Origin: a virus
IMG/VR virus record: IMGVR_UViG_3300029985_000073
Coordinates: 1 to 43,436 of that record
Strand: one strand, 5' to 3'
DNA length: 43,436 nt
Part shown: in pieces, positions 7,780 to 15,432 of the stretch
Layout of the letters: each line of letters starts with the position of its first letter
How positions within the stretch are numbered: position 1 is the first letter of the stretch
Notes under the pieces: model-generated
Database searches by the model: none
Told to the model about the DNA's origin: nothing
What the model saw: the letters and a program-made list of their open reading frames with translations, nothing else
Program-made: the position numbers and the translations under genes

Positions 7780-8081
7780 AAATATTTAACAATCTTTCCG
7801 GCATTCTTGGCATATTCAATTTCCGATTTAGTAGAATTACCGATATAATGATTTACGTTAATTATCAACACCTCATCGGCCAAATCGATTTTTCTCTTAT
7901 GTAATTCGTCCAACATTACTTTCATTTCGCTGGACATATCAAAATTTGGTTCGTGATGTCCAAATAATCCAACCGTCAATACAATGTTACCTTTTAGGGT
8001 TTCGTCTCTGTTGGCTTGTATAAATTCATCTTTAAATTTGGTGGAACCACATAAACATACTATTGTAGGGGGGTTAATCAT
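7770..8081 (-). CDS. Nucleoside 2-deoxyribosyltransferase-like protein
   Basis: A 103-residue Rossmann-like protein. N-terminal strand IVCLCGSTKF, a central KRKIDLADEVLIINV strand, then YIGNSTKSEIEYAKNAGK are typical of small nucleoside 2-deoxyribosyltransferase-like (DUF4406-type) proteins. The catalytic-type glutamate would be in the STKSEIEYA helix. Members either move deoxyribose between bases or cleave nucleotides. A role in nucleotide salvage or conflict with the host is plausible; the actual substrate cannot be read. Confidence 0.75.
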   Translation of the reverse strand: MINPPTIVCLCGSTKFKDEFIQANRDETLKGNIVLTVGLFGHHEPNFDMSSEMKVMLDELHKRKIDLADEVLIINVNHYIGNSTKSEIEYAKNAGKIVKYLWK

Positions 8082-8224
8082 ATTTTATTTTTAAGTTTAC
8101 TTATTGTTTTCTTGCCACATTCTTGACATACCCAATATCCATTAAATAATCGACGATATAAAGATTGTAACGTCCAGTCTCGCTTACAATTACAATATAC
8201 AAGGGCATTAAATATTTTAATCAT
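8078..8224 (-). CDS. Small zinc-ribbon-like protein
   Basis: A 48-residue basic protein with a CNC pair near residue 12 and a CQEC pair followed by GKK near residue 36, spaced as in a zinc ribbon. Its TGA overlaps the next ATG (ATGA at 8081), supporting real translation. It is probably a small nucleic-acid or protein-binding finger. Confidence 0.5.
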   Translation of the reverse strand: MIKIFNALVYCNCKRDWTLQSLYRRLFNGYWVCQECGKKTISKLKNKI

Positions 8225-8242
8225 ATTATTTTAAATTTATAA

Positions 8243-8377
8243 TTATATTGATAATGGAAAGTTATAATTCCCAGTTATGAATCTTCTGACTATACATTCA
8301 CATTTAGCATAGTATGTATTTCGACTACTAGTTAAGAAATCCAAGATTTCTTCGGAATCATAAATATAATCACTCAT
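8243..8377 (-). CDS. Very small acidic/basic protein, unknown
   Basis: A 44-residue frame starting MSDYIYDSEEILDFLTSS. The ATG overlaps the stop of the gene at 8370-8525, as elsewhere in this operon. This coupling is the main support. No function suggested. Confidence 0.45.
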   Translation of the reverse strand: MSDYIYDSEEILDFLTSSRNTYYAKCECIVRRFITGNYNFPLSI

Positions 8378-8525
8378 AATGTATTCCAAACCAACAATAT
8401 ACCGCAAACCATTTATTCGGCTTATTTTTAATATAATATTTATTTTTATGGAATGATAATTTATATTCTTTACTCAATTGTAAATGATAACTTCCAAATC
8501 GAATGTTAAATAGTAAATTGCTCAT
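8370..8525 (-). CDS. Very small basic protein, unknown
   Basis: A 51-residue frame starting MSNLLFNIRFGSYHLQLS and ending in an aromatic segment (WFAVYCWFGIHYE). It starts 12 bases after the endonuclease stop and overlaps the next small gene by 8 bases. The C-terminal aromatic segment resembles tiny phage proteins of unknown role. Confidence 0.45.
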   Translation of the reverse strand: MSNLLFNIRFGSYHLQLSKEYKLSFHKNKYYIKNKPNKWFAVYCWFGIHYE

Positions 8526-8537
8526 TATCAAATATTC

Positions 8538-9782
8538 TCATTTATTTAGTTTTTCTCTAAGTATCTCCGGTATTCTCTTTATATTGTAATATGGAATTCG
8601 CAATAAGTCAATATTATTTATTTTAGCGTATTCATTTTTACGGCGGTCATGTTCTTTTATTTTGGCAAACTCCTCGCTAGTCATTGTATGACCTCTAAAA
8701 TTACACCCTAGTTTATAATGTTGAACTCCATCAAATTCTATTAATAAATTATATTTCGGGATAAAAAAATCAAACGGAATCGGCAAATTTCCCAACCCTC
8801 TGCAATCAGCATATCTTTTTTGACAACTATAATCGATAATATTGTCATCTAAAAAATTCATAATTGAAATTTCTCCCTTTGACATTCTACAATACGGGCA
8901 TCCATTTCCAGATAAATGTTCACTTGGCGGCTGGAAAAATTCCTGCTCACACTTATTACACATTATAGTTCCATCTGTATGAGCACCACTATAGATAAAT
9001 TTATCATAATTAAATCTATTTCTATGGATTTCCTCAAATTCCAATATACATACCTGAGTTGTTTTGTGTTTACCGGCACAATAAGGACATCCTTGCCCAT
9101 TCAAATGACAGTCGGCTCGTTGACTAAATATGTTACGACAAGTATTGCATTTCATATCTATTTCGATTTTATTATTCGTGTAACCGTCCAGATAATATGT
9201 AAACTTATCACCATGCACTTTTCTGAAGTCCAATAACACATCTTCTATTTTCTTTCGAGAATTTATCGATGCAATATTTCCTTTGCATTTTGGACACCCA
9301 TGGCCAGCCAAATGACTATAGGGTTTCTGTGAAAATATATACTCGCATATATTGCATTTGATAATTATATCGGTATGAGCATCAATATACGTAACCAATC
9401 CATAGTCGAATCTAGAAATTCCATGTATTACATTGGCATCTATTGTAAATCTAGATAAATCAAATCTATGTATTAAACTAACTTTTTTAGCTTTACATGA
9501 TGGGCATCCCTGACCCTTTAAATGATTATGTGGAGTTTGAGGATATATACTATCACATGATATACATCGTATATTAACTTTTTCTTCGGATTGTATATAT
9601 CGAACATATGAATAATCGTTATTTAATAATTGTTCGTCCGTAAGTTTCTTAATGAATCTATTATACTTACATATATCACATTTTATGCTGAATTCCTTCC
9701 CAATATGATTGCATCCGTTTTTTGCATATGATTTTCTTATGTCGTTGATAATATCTTGCTTGCCTAATTCGTCGTTTTTCAT
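8538..9782 (-). CDS. Zinc-ribbon repeat plus Vsr-like homing endonuclease (second copy)
   Basis: A 414-residue paralogue of the nuclease at 5035-6108. It has five Cys-pair modules, one more than the other copy; the repeats carry HL-GQGCPxC or HLAGHGCPKC-type ends. The C-terminal nuclease contains FDFFIP, LIEFDGVQHY, and a D-R-R-K-N-E-Y helix. The ATG at 9782 lies within the leader ORF (9676-9816), +1 frame, 34 bases after the leader ATG. The cassette lies between the DNA polymerase gene and a run of very small genes. Catalysis and target are unknown; the repeat array probably recognises DNA. Confidence 0.83.
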   Translation of the reverse strand: MKNDELGKQDIINDIRKSYAKNGCNHIGKEFSIKCDICKYNRFIKKLTDEQLLNNDYSYVRYIQSEEKVNIRCISCDSIYPQTPHNHLKGQGCPSCKAKKVSLIHRFDLSRFTIDANVIHGISRFDYGLVTYIDAHTDIIIKCNICEYIFSQKPYSHLAGHGCPKCKGNIASINSRKKIEDVLLDFRKVHGDKFTYYLDGYTNNKIEIDMKCNTCRNIFSQRADCHLNGQGCPYCAGKHKTTQVCILEFEEIHRNRFNYDKFIYSGAHTDGTIMCNKCEQEFFQPPSEHLSGNGCPYCRMSKGEISIMNFLDDNIIDYSCQKRYADCRGLGNLPIPFDFFIPKYNLLIEFDGVQHYKLGCNFRGHTMTSEEFAKIKEHDRRKNEYAKINNIDLLRIPYYNIKRIPEILREKLNK

Positions 9783-9816
9783 CTTTATGTTCTTTAGATT
9801 TTGGTTTTCTTCCCAT
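9676..9816 (-). CDS. MGRKP leader ORF of the second Vsr-like cassette
   Basis: A 46-residue basic peptide (MGRKPKSKEHK..., ARYYQRHKK, KRMQSYW). It is preceded by the class II motif and AAAGG 8 bases before the ATG region. It ends 107 bases inside the nuclease ORF, which is in the +1 frame. Confidence 0.52.
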   Translation of the reverse strand: MGRKPKSKEHKDEKRRIRQARYYQRHKKIICKKRMQSYWEGIQHKM

Positions 9817-9832
9817 AAATCATCCTTTCATT

Positions 9833-9842
9833 TATAAATATA
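9833..9842 (-). promoter_or_regulatory. -35-less promoter motif plus ATGAAAGG leader
   Basis: TATATTTATA then AATGAAAGG on the minus strand. The ATGAAAGG segment recurs at 25429, 28918 and 31252 in the same relation to a downstream start, acting as a Shine-Dalgarno-containing short leader. Confidence 0.5.
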
Positions 9843-9881
9843 ACGTAGTTACATAAAACGTAGAAATATTTTCATTTATTT

Positions 9882-12452
9882 TTACCAAGTCTCCTCAAAG
9901 TTAAATATTTTAGATGCTTGAAGACTTCCACGATTAGGAAATGGTCGTCTCATAGCAACGTATATTTTTAATAATTTCTTTTTTAATTCGTGAGTATACA
10001 TCTTTTTCTTGTCTCCATATTTATCTATAAATTCTAATACTACATCGGGGTCTGTGTCGTCTCCCCTAAATGCGAGTGCCTCTAATGAATATGGATTCCC
10101 ATCGGATAAATACATCAATTTAACTTTATCACCCGATACGAATGTTCTAAATTGATTATCTAATTTCAACACCTTTAATATATCGTTGTAGGCAAGGGCA
10201 GACTTTACAGATATAGGAGACCCCTTAATAAATTCAAAAACTCCTCGTTCTTTAGGATTATATTTCTTATCTCCCTTTTTAGAAATCATTTTCACACTCG
10301 TTCCCTTACTTAAATTTATTGGCGATATTTCTTGAATAGACTCTTCAAATTCCATCACATCATCATCGATAAGTTTAAATTCTTTGTCCCGCAATACATT
10401 CTCCAACACATTGCCCAACATTTTCTGAAATGCTTGTGGAAAGCTGCTGCGGATTACATCAACCCCCTTATGTTCAATCTTCCCATCTTTTCCATTCTTA
10501 TCCTTAATTTCTTTCATCTTCTCCATATCAAAAACTTTTAATAATGAATATCTTTTTTTACCTAACCAAATTGCTCGTTTAGCAATTACATCAGGAATAA
10601 TCCTAATTCGATTTTGTTCAGTTGGGACATTAAATACAACGGGTAACATATGACTATACATCTCATTTATTTTATCAGCAATATATGTCAATTTATCAAT
10701 CGAATACTTTACCTTATCGTTTTCATTTATTTTATCATTTTCCATCAATAAATTGAAAGAAAAATACAAACTGTCAGTATCAATCGCTACCACCCTATCC
10801 TCGGTTTCAGAAGTATTCAGTTTAGTATTAATAATACTGTTTACCAGACTCTCTCCACTCTTTATAATAGACTGTCCAGACAATGTGACTGCTTCGGCAT
10901 TTACGACATTATACCAGCGTCCACCGGGCATTCCAGTTGACCCATAAATTGAATTAAGAAATACTTTTTCACGTTTTTGTCTTCGGTCGTAAAACTCTTC
11001 TTTTTCTTTATTTCCGTCTTTCGCATATTGTCCTGCCAATTTTCGATAATTAACACGCTCAGAAAACCAGCGTTCAAGTATCATCGGTATAACACCTCGT
11101 TTTTTTAAAGTATAAACGCCACCATTAACACCAATAGAAATCGAGTTATTGGATTTCATTTTGTCAAATTCATATCGGGTATATACAAAATCATTTATCT
11201 TTATCTCATTAATTTCTCCTTTTTTATACAATTCCCAATTCCAATTCTCAATCTTTCCAATTAAAGTTTCATTAGAGATATTTAACGACATAATTGTGCT
11301 TGGGTATAGTGAAGTAATATCACATGATACTATCCATGAAAACAAATTTGGTTCGGCTTCCTTAACATATGCGCCGATAAATCCATCATCATCAGACTTT
11401 TCTTGCTCTTCATACAATTGTCTGTGATTGGCTGGTCTATTCGGCCCAATTAATCCATTTACATGTAAATAATCCAATATAGCACCATCAATAAACCAAG
11501 AACTAAATTTAAATCGTTCGTATGAAATCTTCCCCTTCGTGCAAACTGCAATTGCTAGATTAATAAAATCATATTTCCTATCTAAATCTCGTATTACCTT
11601 AACATCCTGTAAATTGTAATTTATAAACTGTTCTATTTGATTTTTATATAAATCGTCCAGATTTCCCTTATATGTTAATTTTTGATGTGCTAATTCTTCG
11701 TCTTTTCCTACCGACGCTAAACTATAACTGTTTTTCATTACGGGACACCACTTTTTATACAGTTCGATATAATCCAATGATGATATTCCGCCCATAACCA
11801 ATCTCTTTGTAAATTGATTTTGGTAAACGATTCCTAGAGGTGATAATTTATAAGTTGCTTTTTTCCCCAACACTACTTTAATACGATTATATATGTATGG
11901 GTCATCGAAGAACCAATTATTCCAGCCGGAAATTATAGTAGGATTTAATTCTCTCCAGAGGGTTAGGAAATTATTTAATAGGCCAACTTCTGTTTCAAAT
12001 GCTCTTAATATTTGATTTCCTTCGATTTTATTTTGGACTTTCTTATCTTTATCGAGAATTAGAGAGTAATACTTATCCGATGTATAATTATATAATGCAA
12101 TAGCCGTAATTGGTTTATCACCGGTATTTACATCAGGAAACCCTCCCTCGGTTGACGTTTCAATATCATAAATAACAATTCTATGTCCTTTTGGAACTTC
12201 TTCATTACCTTTATATAAATCTAACAATACCTTCATTTCAATGTTCAAATCTGACTCAAACAAATCGGTATCCGTTTCATCAAACGAAGTTATTTTTTCA
12301 AGTTTATCTCCATATATTGAAGTGAAATTACCAGATGGTGACTTCCGGTAAGCATAATGAAAGTCGGAAGCTGGATATTGCTGCCAACCATGCACGTCAT
12401 CATCTACATGGATTACACCGCTAAGTTTATCATTAAAAATATTACGATACAT
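9882..12452 (-). CDS. Replicative DNA polymerase, family B (T4 gp43-like)
   Basis: An 856-residue family B polymerase with 3'-5' exonuclease, close to T4 gp43 (898). Exonuclease motifs: DIE at 96-98 (Exo I), N178/N..FFDD with D183 (Exo II), YNLQD 279-283 (Exo III). Polymerase motifs: DITSLYPS at 378 (Pol A), K-x3-NSIYG around 496-504 (Pol B), DTDS at 558-561 (Pol C), and GKKRY downstream. All catalytic residues are present. The C-terminus ends in FNFEETW, possibly the clamp-binding tail, but that is a guess. It is transcribed from the promoter at 13045-13072, through a 147-residue and a 46-residue gene. Confidence 0.97.
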   Translation of the reverse strand: MYRNIFNDKLSGVIHVDDDVHGWQQYPASDFHYAYRKSPSGNFTSIYGDKLEKITSFDETDTDLFESDLNIEMKVLLDLYKGNEEVPKGHRIVIYDIETSTEGGFPDVNTGDKPITAIALYNYTSDKYYSLILDKDKKVQNKIEGNQILRAFETEVGLLNNFLTLWRELNPTIISGWNNWFFDDPYIYNRIKVVLGKKATYKLSPLGIVYQNQFTKRLVMGGISSLDYIELYKKWCPVMKNSYSLASVGKDEELAHQKLTYKGNLDDLYKNQIEQFINYNLQDVKVIRDLDRKYDFINLAIAVCTKGKISYERFKFSSWFIDGAILDYLHVNGLIGPNRPANHRQLYEEQEKSDDDGFIGAYVKEAEPNLFSWIVSCDITSLYPSTIMSLNISNETLIGKIENWNWELYKKGEINEIKINDFVYTRYEFDKMKSNNSISIGVNGGVYTLKKRGVIPMILERWFSERVNYRKLAGQYAKDGNKEKEEFYDRRQKREKVFLNSIYGSTGMPGGRWYNVVNAEAVTLSGQSIIKSGESLVNSIINTKLNTSETEDRVVAIDTDSLYFSFNLLMENDKINENDKVKYSIDKLTYIADKINEMYSHMLPVVFNVPTEQNRIRIIPDVIAKRAIWLGKKRYSLLKVFDMEKMKEIKDKNGKDGKIEHKGVDVIRSSFPQAFQKMLGNVLENVLRDKEFKLIDDDVMEFEESIQEISPINLSKGTSVKMISKKGDKKYNPKERGVFEFIKGSPISVKSALAYNDILKVLKLDNQFRTFVSGDKVKLMYLSDGNPYSLEALAFRGDDTDPDVVLEFIDKYGDKKKMYTHELKKKLLKIYVAMRRPFPNRGSLQASKIFNFEETW

Positions 12453-12455
12453 AAA

Positions 12456-12596
12456 TTATTTTAAATATTTTTTAAATATATCGAATATTGGTTTAGATAA
12501 CAATTTCTGAACTCTTTTAAGAGGCATTCCTTCCTGATAGTGATTAAGGATAGTGGCGTCTTTAGCCGACATGTAAACTCGTTTTATTTTCTTCAT
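12456..12596 (-). CDS. Small basic protein just upstream of the DNA polymerase
   Basis: A 46-residue basic protein (MKKIKRVYMSAKDATILNHY...). Its ATG overlaps the stop of the 147-residue gene by 4 bases and it ends 3 bases before the polymerase ATG. The central segment (DATILNHYQEGMPLKRVQKLL) looks like a small helix-turn-helix. A DNA-binding role is possible but unproven. Confidence 0.5.
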   Translation of the reverse strand: MKKIKRVYMSAKDATILNHYQEGMPLKRVQKLLSKPIFDIFKKYLK

Positions 12597-13036
12597 ACTT
12601 TCACTTCCGATGAACCAGTTATCGTAGGTTCTATTTTAGGAACTTCTGCCGATTGAGTAGTGGCTGGGTCTGGCACTATCTCTACATCTGGAATAACATT
12701 AACCATAGGAATACTACCGGAGGTATCAATATTTCCAATTTCGGGTGGAGATATTTCTATAATGGGTTCCTCGATTTTCTTTGGCTCTTCTTTCTTGATT
12801 TCTACTTTAACCCCGAATTTTTCCATTAACGATATAAAGGTTGGATGTCCTTCTGGCGTTAATTTATCAAAGGACGACACTAAATTTTGAGCCAATACAT
12901 CCTTTCTAAAAAATTTCAAATCATTAATCTCAAACTGAATTTTATGAGAGAGAGGACGACTTGCCACATTCACAAAATAAAGCAACATTCCCATCTCTTC
13001 CTCAGAGAGTGAATTTATAAAATCTGACGATAACAT
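12593..13036 (-). CDS. Unknown protein with Pro/Glu-rich tail, upstream of the polymerase
   Basis: A 147-residue protein. The N-terminal 85 residues form a helical domain (SLSEEEMGMLLYFVNVASR), and the C-terminal 60 are Pro/Glu/Ile-rich and probably disordered. Family not recognised. It is first in the polymerase transcription unit, with an ideal early promoter 8 bases before its ATG, so it is probably expressed early and in step with replication. Confidence 0.65.
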   Translation of the reverse strand: MLSSDFINSLSEEEMGMLLYFVNVASRPLSHKIQFEINDLKFFRKDVLAQNLVSSFDKLTPEGHPTFISLMEKFGVKVEIKKEEPKKIEEPIIEISPPEIGNIDTSGSIPMVNVIPDVEIVPDPATTQSAEVPKIEPTITGSSEVKV

Positions 13037-13044
13037 ATTGTCGT

Positions 13045-13072
13045 ATTATATCAGAAGAACAATGAATGTCAA
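13045..13072 (-). promoter_or_regulatory. Sigma70-type early promoter of the polymerase unit
   Basis: TTGACA (13067-13072), 16 bp, TATAAT (13045-13050) with TG extended -10, on the minus strand. Only 8 bases separate the -10 from the ATG at 13036, so the mRNA is expected to be leaderless or nearly so. The -35 overlaps the stop of the gene upstream. Confidence 0.7.
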
Positions 13073-13383
13073 TCAATTTTAATCAAATGTAATTTTTGAC
13101 ATTCGATTTCTGATGGGTCTTCGTCTTTATTCCAAATTTTTGTTTCCGTTTTAGTCCACGTATATCCAAGATGGGGAAGTATATGAGAAATTAGATGTAT
13201 ATATCGATTATCAAATATTGCTCGGTATCCGTCAATTTTAACTATGCCGGCGTATAATTGCCACTGAAATGCAATTGCATTTACCTTATCAATCAGTGAT
13301 ATAGGTGGATTTAATATATCAATGTCGAACCCAATGTTCCCATCTGGAAATTTGACCGGTGTGTATTTGTTTATTTCATCCAT
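13069..13383 (-). CDS. Unknown protein, 104 residues
   Basis: A soluble protein starting MDEINKYTPVKFPDGNIGFD, with a HILPHLGYTWTKTETKIW segment. No recognised family. It overlaps the FecR-like gene stop by 13 bases and ends inside the next early promoter. Confidence 0.6.
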   Translation of the reverse strand: MDEINKYTPVKFPDGNIGFDIDILNPPISLIDKVNAIAFQWQLYAGIVKIDGYRAIFDNRYIHLISHILPHLGYTWTKTETKIWNKDEDPSEIECQKLHLIKID

Positions 13384-14093
13384 ATGCCAATCAACTTTCC
13401 TTGGATTGTAAAAAATTCAACATTGGTCGAGGAATTCAATTCTTCTATCAATTCATTATACAATTTAATCTGCCCATTCGATGGAACATAATTTTCCGTA
13501 GTTGTCAAATTGAACCTCGGATTTATAAGTAACTGAGCACCTTTCGGAGTATCTTCGATTTTTTGCTGGTTTAGAATTCGTTTAATATTTCCATGGGAAT
13601 ACGATACTACTGAATTGGTAGTTACATCAAATATAAACGAGCCACCACTCAATTGAAATGCACTGTCTTGGGCAGATAAAGAAATGGCGGAGTATTCGTT
13701 TGTGACGGATAATATCCCCACAGTTCCTTTAGAAATAGTAATCGCAAGGTTATAATTTCCAAATTTTGCTCTTCTTGGGGTGTCTGATAAATTTAAAATC
13801 TCCTGTTCAAATATATCAATTGAAAATTTTGAATTTCCATCTGCAATTATTAAAATTCCACCACTTAAATAAATTGATGTTAAGTTAGTGGGTGAAAATT
13901 CTAGAATTGCATTGCCGGTCATATATGAAATCCCCATTTCAAGTTGGTTTGTCAACGTTCCATTATGGGCAGATACCAATCTACACTCAATTGGATGGTC
14001 GGAATATATAAATCCGTTGGTATACGTTGACTGCGCCTGTGCTGATACTATCATCGATAAGATTAATAGTAGTATAGTTATTATTTTTTTCAT
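13371..14093 (-). CDS. Exported FecR-like protein
   Basis: A 240-residue protein with a clear signal peptide: MKK, a hydrophobic core (IITILLLILSMIVSA) and an AQA cleavage site near residue 21. The mature part is almost all beta strand, with repeated elements such as KGTVGILSVTNEYSAISLSAQDS and GGSFIFDVTTNS. This resembles the FecR-type periplasmic domain common in Bacteroidota, Planctomycetota and Verrucomicrobiota proteins. The expected location is the host periplasm or surface. It lies in a transcription unit with a nuclease and a small Cys-rich gene, next to the DNA polymerase unit, which is unusual for a secreted protein. FecR similarity is by pattern and needs a profile search. Confidence 0.6.
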   Translation of the reverse strand: MKKIITILLLILSMIVSAQAQSTYTNGFIYSDHPIECRLVSAHNGTLTNQLEMGISYMTGNAILEFSPTNLTSIYLSGGILIIADGNSKFSIDIFEQEILNLSDTPRRAKFGNYNLAITISKGTVGILSVTNEYSAISLSAQDSAFQLSGGSFIFDVTTNSVVSYSHGNIKRILNQQKIEDTPKGAQLLINPRFNLTTTENYVPSNGQIKLYNELIEELNSSTNVEFFTIQGKLIGIWMK

Positions 14094-14097
14094 AGTT

Positions 14098-14283
14098 TTA
14101 GTATTTTAAATTTTTACTGTCGAGTTTATCTTCAAATGCCGCACATCTCTTTATATCCATATTTTTAATTGTAAGTCCATTAAAATTACAATGTTGTTTT
14201 CCTTCTTGATGAATACATTGGTCACACGAATTTATCCATGACTTGGTTATTCGGACTGGCGGATATTTGAACATTTTTTTCAT
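14098..14283 (-). CDS. Small Cys-rich protein
   Basis: A 61-residue protein with C-x2-C-x7-C and a further C near residue 49, consistent with a metal-binding or Fe-S fold (SCDQCIHQEGKQHC). Its ATG overlaps the nuclease stop by 4 bases, so it is translationally coupled to it. Its pairing with an Fe-S-type nuclease suggests a partner role; this is inference. Confidence 0.6.
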   Translation of the reverse strand: MKKMFKYPPVRITKSWINSCDQCIHQEGKQHCNFNGLTIKNMDIKRCAAFEDKLDSKNLKY

Positions 14284-15167
14284 AGGTTTATGGGAGTCTT
14301 CTTCTTATCACATGAACCATCCTTGGAGTATTGACAGTATTTACATTGCTTGTCAGACGGCATTTTCTTATATTCCTTTGCCGGAAGATATTCACCCGTC
14401 TTAGTAAATACGCCATTTACAAACTTCGAAAATTCGGAGAGAGTTTCGTCAATTTCCGGTTTATATGACGTTGGTTTAAACGGAACGAGCCTAGTTTGGG
14501 GATATGCGACTTTTGAATTGTCATATACTTTTCGTTTAAGGATAAAAAACTCAACATGAATTTTATTCAGGGGAATATTGAATTTTTTACTGTATAGTGC
14601 CTTATACATTCGCAATTGAGACAGCTTGGTGAAGTCTTCCTTTTCCGAAGACCAGCCACGAGTTGAGGTTTTAAAATCTATAATTTTAATGTCACCTGAC
14701 ATTTTTTCTTTCAACACTATATCAAGAAATCCAACGATATTTAAATTGTTGAATATTGGTTCGTTGATTTCAACTTCAATCCCGATTAATTCATATTTTT
14801 CACGGGGAAAATACCGGCGTCTATTTTCGGGAAGAACAAACTCCTCTAAAATTAATCGTCCATCCTCAATAAATTCGGCCAGTTCTTCGGGGGTATGTTT
14901 AATCTTTTTTTCGGTTACTATTTTTTTAAATTCGGCAGTAAAATTCAACACCAAATCAATCAACTCCGCATCTTTTTCAGAGACCGTATAAAGAGTTTTT
15001 AAATATGATTGGATTGTTCCATGAATTGCAGTCCCAAATGACATGTTAAGTGAATCTTCAAATACCTTCTTCTTCAAGATATAATCATTCAAAAATTTAA
15101 ATTCACAGCCATACCACGTGGAAAACTGGGAATATGATATTCTTTTTCGGTCTTTTATAATGCTCAT
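14280..15167 (-). CDS. PD-(D/E)XK nuclease, Cas4/RecB-like, with Fe-S cysteines
   Basis: A 295-residue nuclease of the PDDEXK_1 (RecB/AddB/Cas4) type. Seen: C21, FGTAIHG with H49, GFLDIVL with D149, IIDFKTS with D164/K166 (the D-x-K core), a Q-RMY helix around 184-188, and C275, C278, C286. One N-terminal plus three C-terminal cysteines are the AddB/Cas4 [4Fe-4S] arrangement. Such enzymes are Mg-dependent DNA exonucleases, here probably for recombination or end processing. It heads a leftward unit with its own promoter. Confidence 0.9.
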   Translation of the reverse strand: MSIIKDRKRISYSQFSTWYGCEFKFLNDYILKKKVFEDSLNMSFGTAIHGTIQSYLKTLYTVSEKDAELIDLVLNFTAEFKKIVTEKKIKHTPEELAEFIEDGRLILEEFVLPENRRRYFPREKYELIGIEVEINEPIFNNLNIVGFLDIVLKEKMSGDIKIIDFKTSTRGWSSEKEDFTKLSQLRMYKALYSKKFNIPLNKIHVEFFILKRKVYDNSKVAYPQTRLVPFKPTSYKPEIDETLSEFSKFVNGVFTKTGEYLPAKEYKKMPSDKQCKYCQYSKDGSCDKKKTPINL

Positions 15168-15174
15168 TTTTCCA

Positions 15175-15203
15175 ATGTTATCATAGATTATCTAGATAGT
15201 AAA
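15175..15203 (-). promoter_or_regulatory. Sigma70-type early promoter of the nuclease unit
   Basis: TTTACT (15198-15203), 17 bp, TAACAT (15175-15180) with TG extended -10, on the minus strand; 7 bases to the ATG at 15167. It is divergent from the ribbon-helix-helix gene. Confidence 0.55.
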
Positions 15204-15230
15204 CTTTTTATATTTTAAAAGATGACAGAT

Positions 15231-15250
15231 TTCTACGATTTTCTACGATG
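15231..15250. repeat. Two tandem 10-bp repeats between divergent promoters
   Basis: TTCTACGATT is followed directly by TTCTACGATG. The pair lies between the nuclease promoter and the class II motif of the ribbon-helix-helix gene. One helical turn per repeat fits an operator for a small regulator. Confidence 0.5.
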
Positions 15251-15255
15251 TAACA

Positions 15256-15265
15256 TATATTTATA
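15256..15265 (+). promoter_or_regulatory. -35-less promoter motif (class II)
   Basis: TATATTTATA on the plus strand, 5 bases before the ATG at 15271. It is adjacent to the tandem repeat, so a protein bound there could block it. Confidence 0.5.
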
Positions 15266-15270
15266 TTTAC

Positions 15271-15429
15271 ATGAAGAAAAAAGTTATACCTAAATGTTCC
15301 ATACAAATTTCACAAGAAGTTAGTGATGCGTTACATCTGTTCTGCAAACGTGGCGGGTTTAAGCTGAGTAGCTTCACTGAAATTGCCATTCGGCTTGCGA
15401 TTTCTGGGAGCAATAATATAATAAAATAA
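15271..15429 (+). CDS. Small ribbon-helix-helix DNA-binding protein candidate
   Basis: A 52-residue basic protein. Residues 8-15 (KCSIQISQ) would be the DNA-contacting strand, followed by helix EVSDALHLFCKRGG and helix SSFTEIAIRLAISG, matching the Arc/CopG layout. It is first in the plus-strand glycan island, 3 bases before the split glycosyltransferase. A role as (auto)regulator through the 15231-15250 repeats is inferred. Confidence 0.6.
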   Translation: MKKKVIPKCSIQISQEVSDALHLFCKRGGFKLSSFTEIAIRLAISGSNNIIK

Positions 15430-15432
15430 AAT

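Noticed and set aside
3252-10000. Group I introns or inteins around the nuclease genes
   Set aside because: Polymerase, clamp and clamp loader are each continuous with all motifs present, and the nucleases lie between genes, so they look free-standing.
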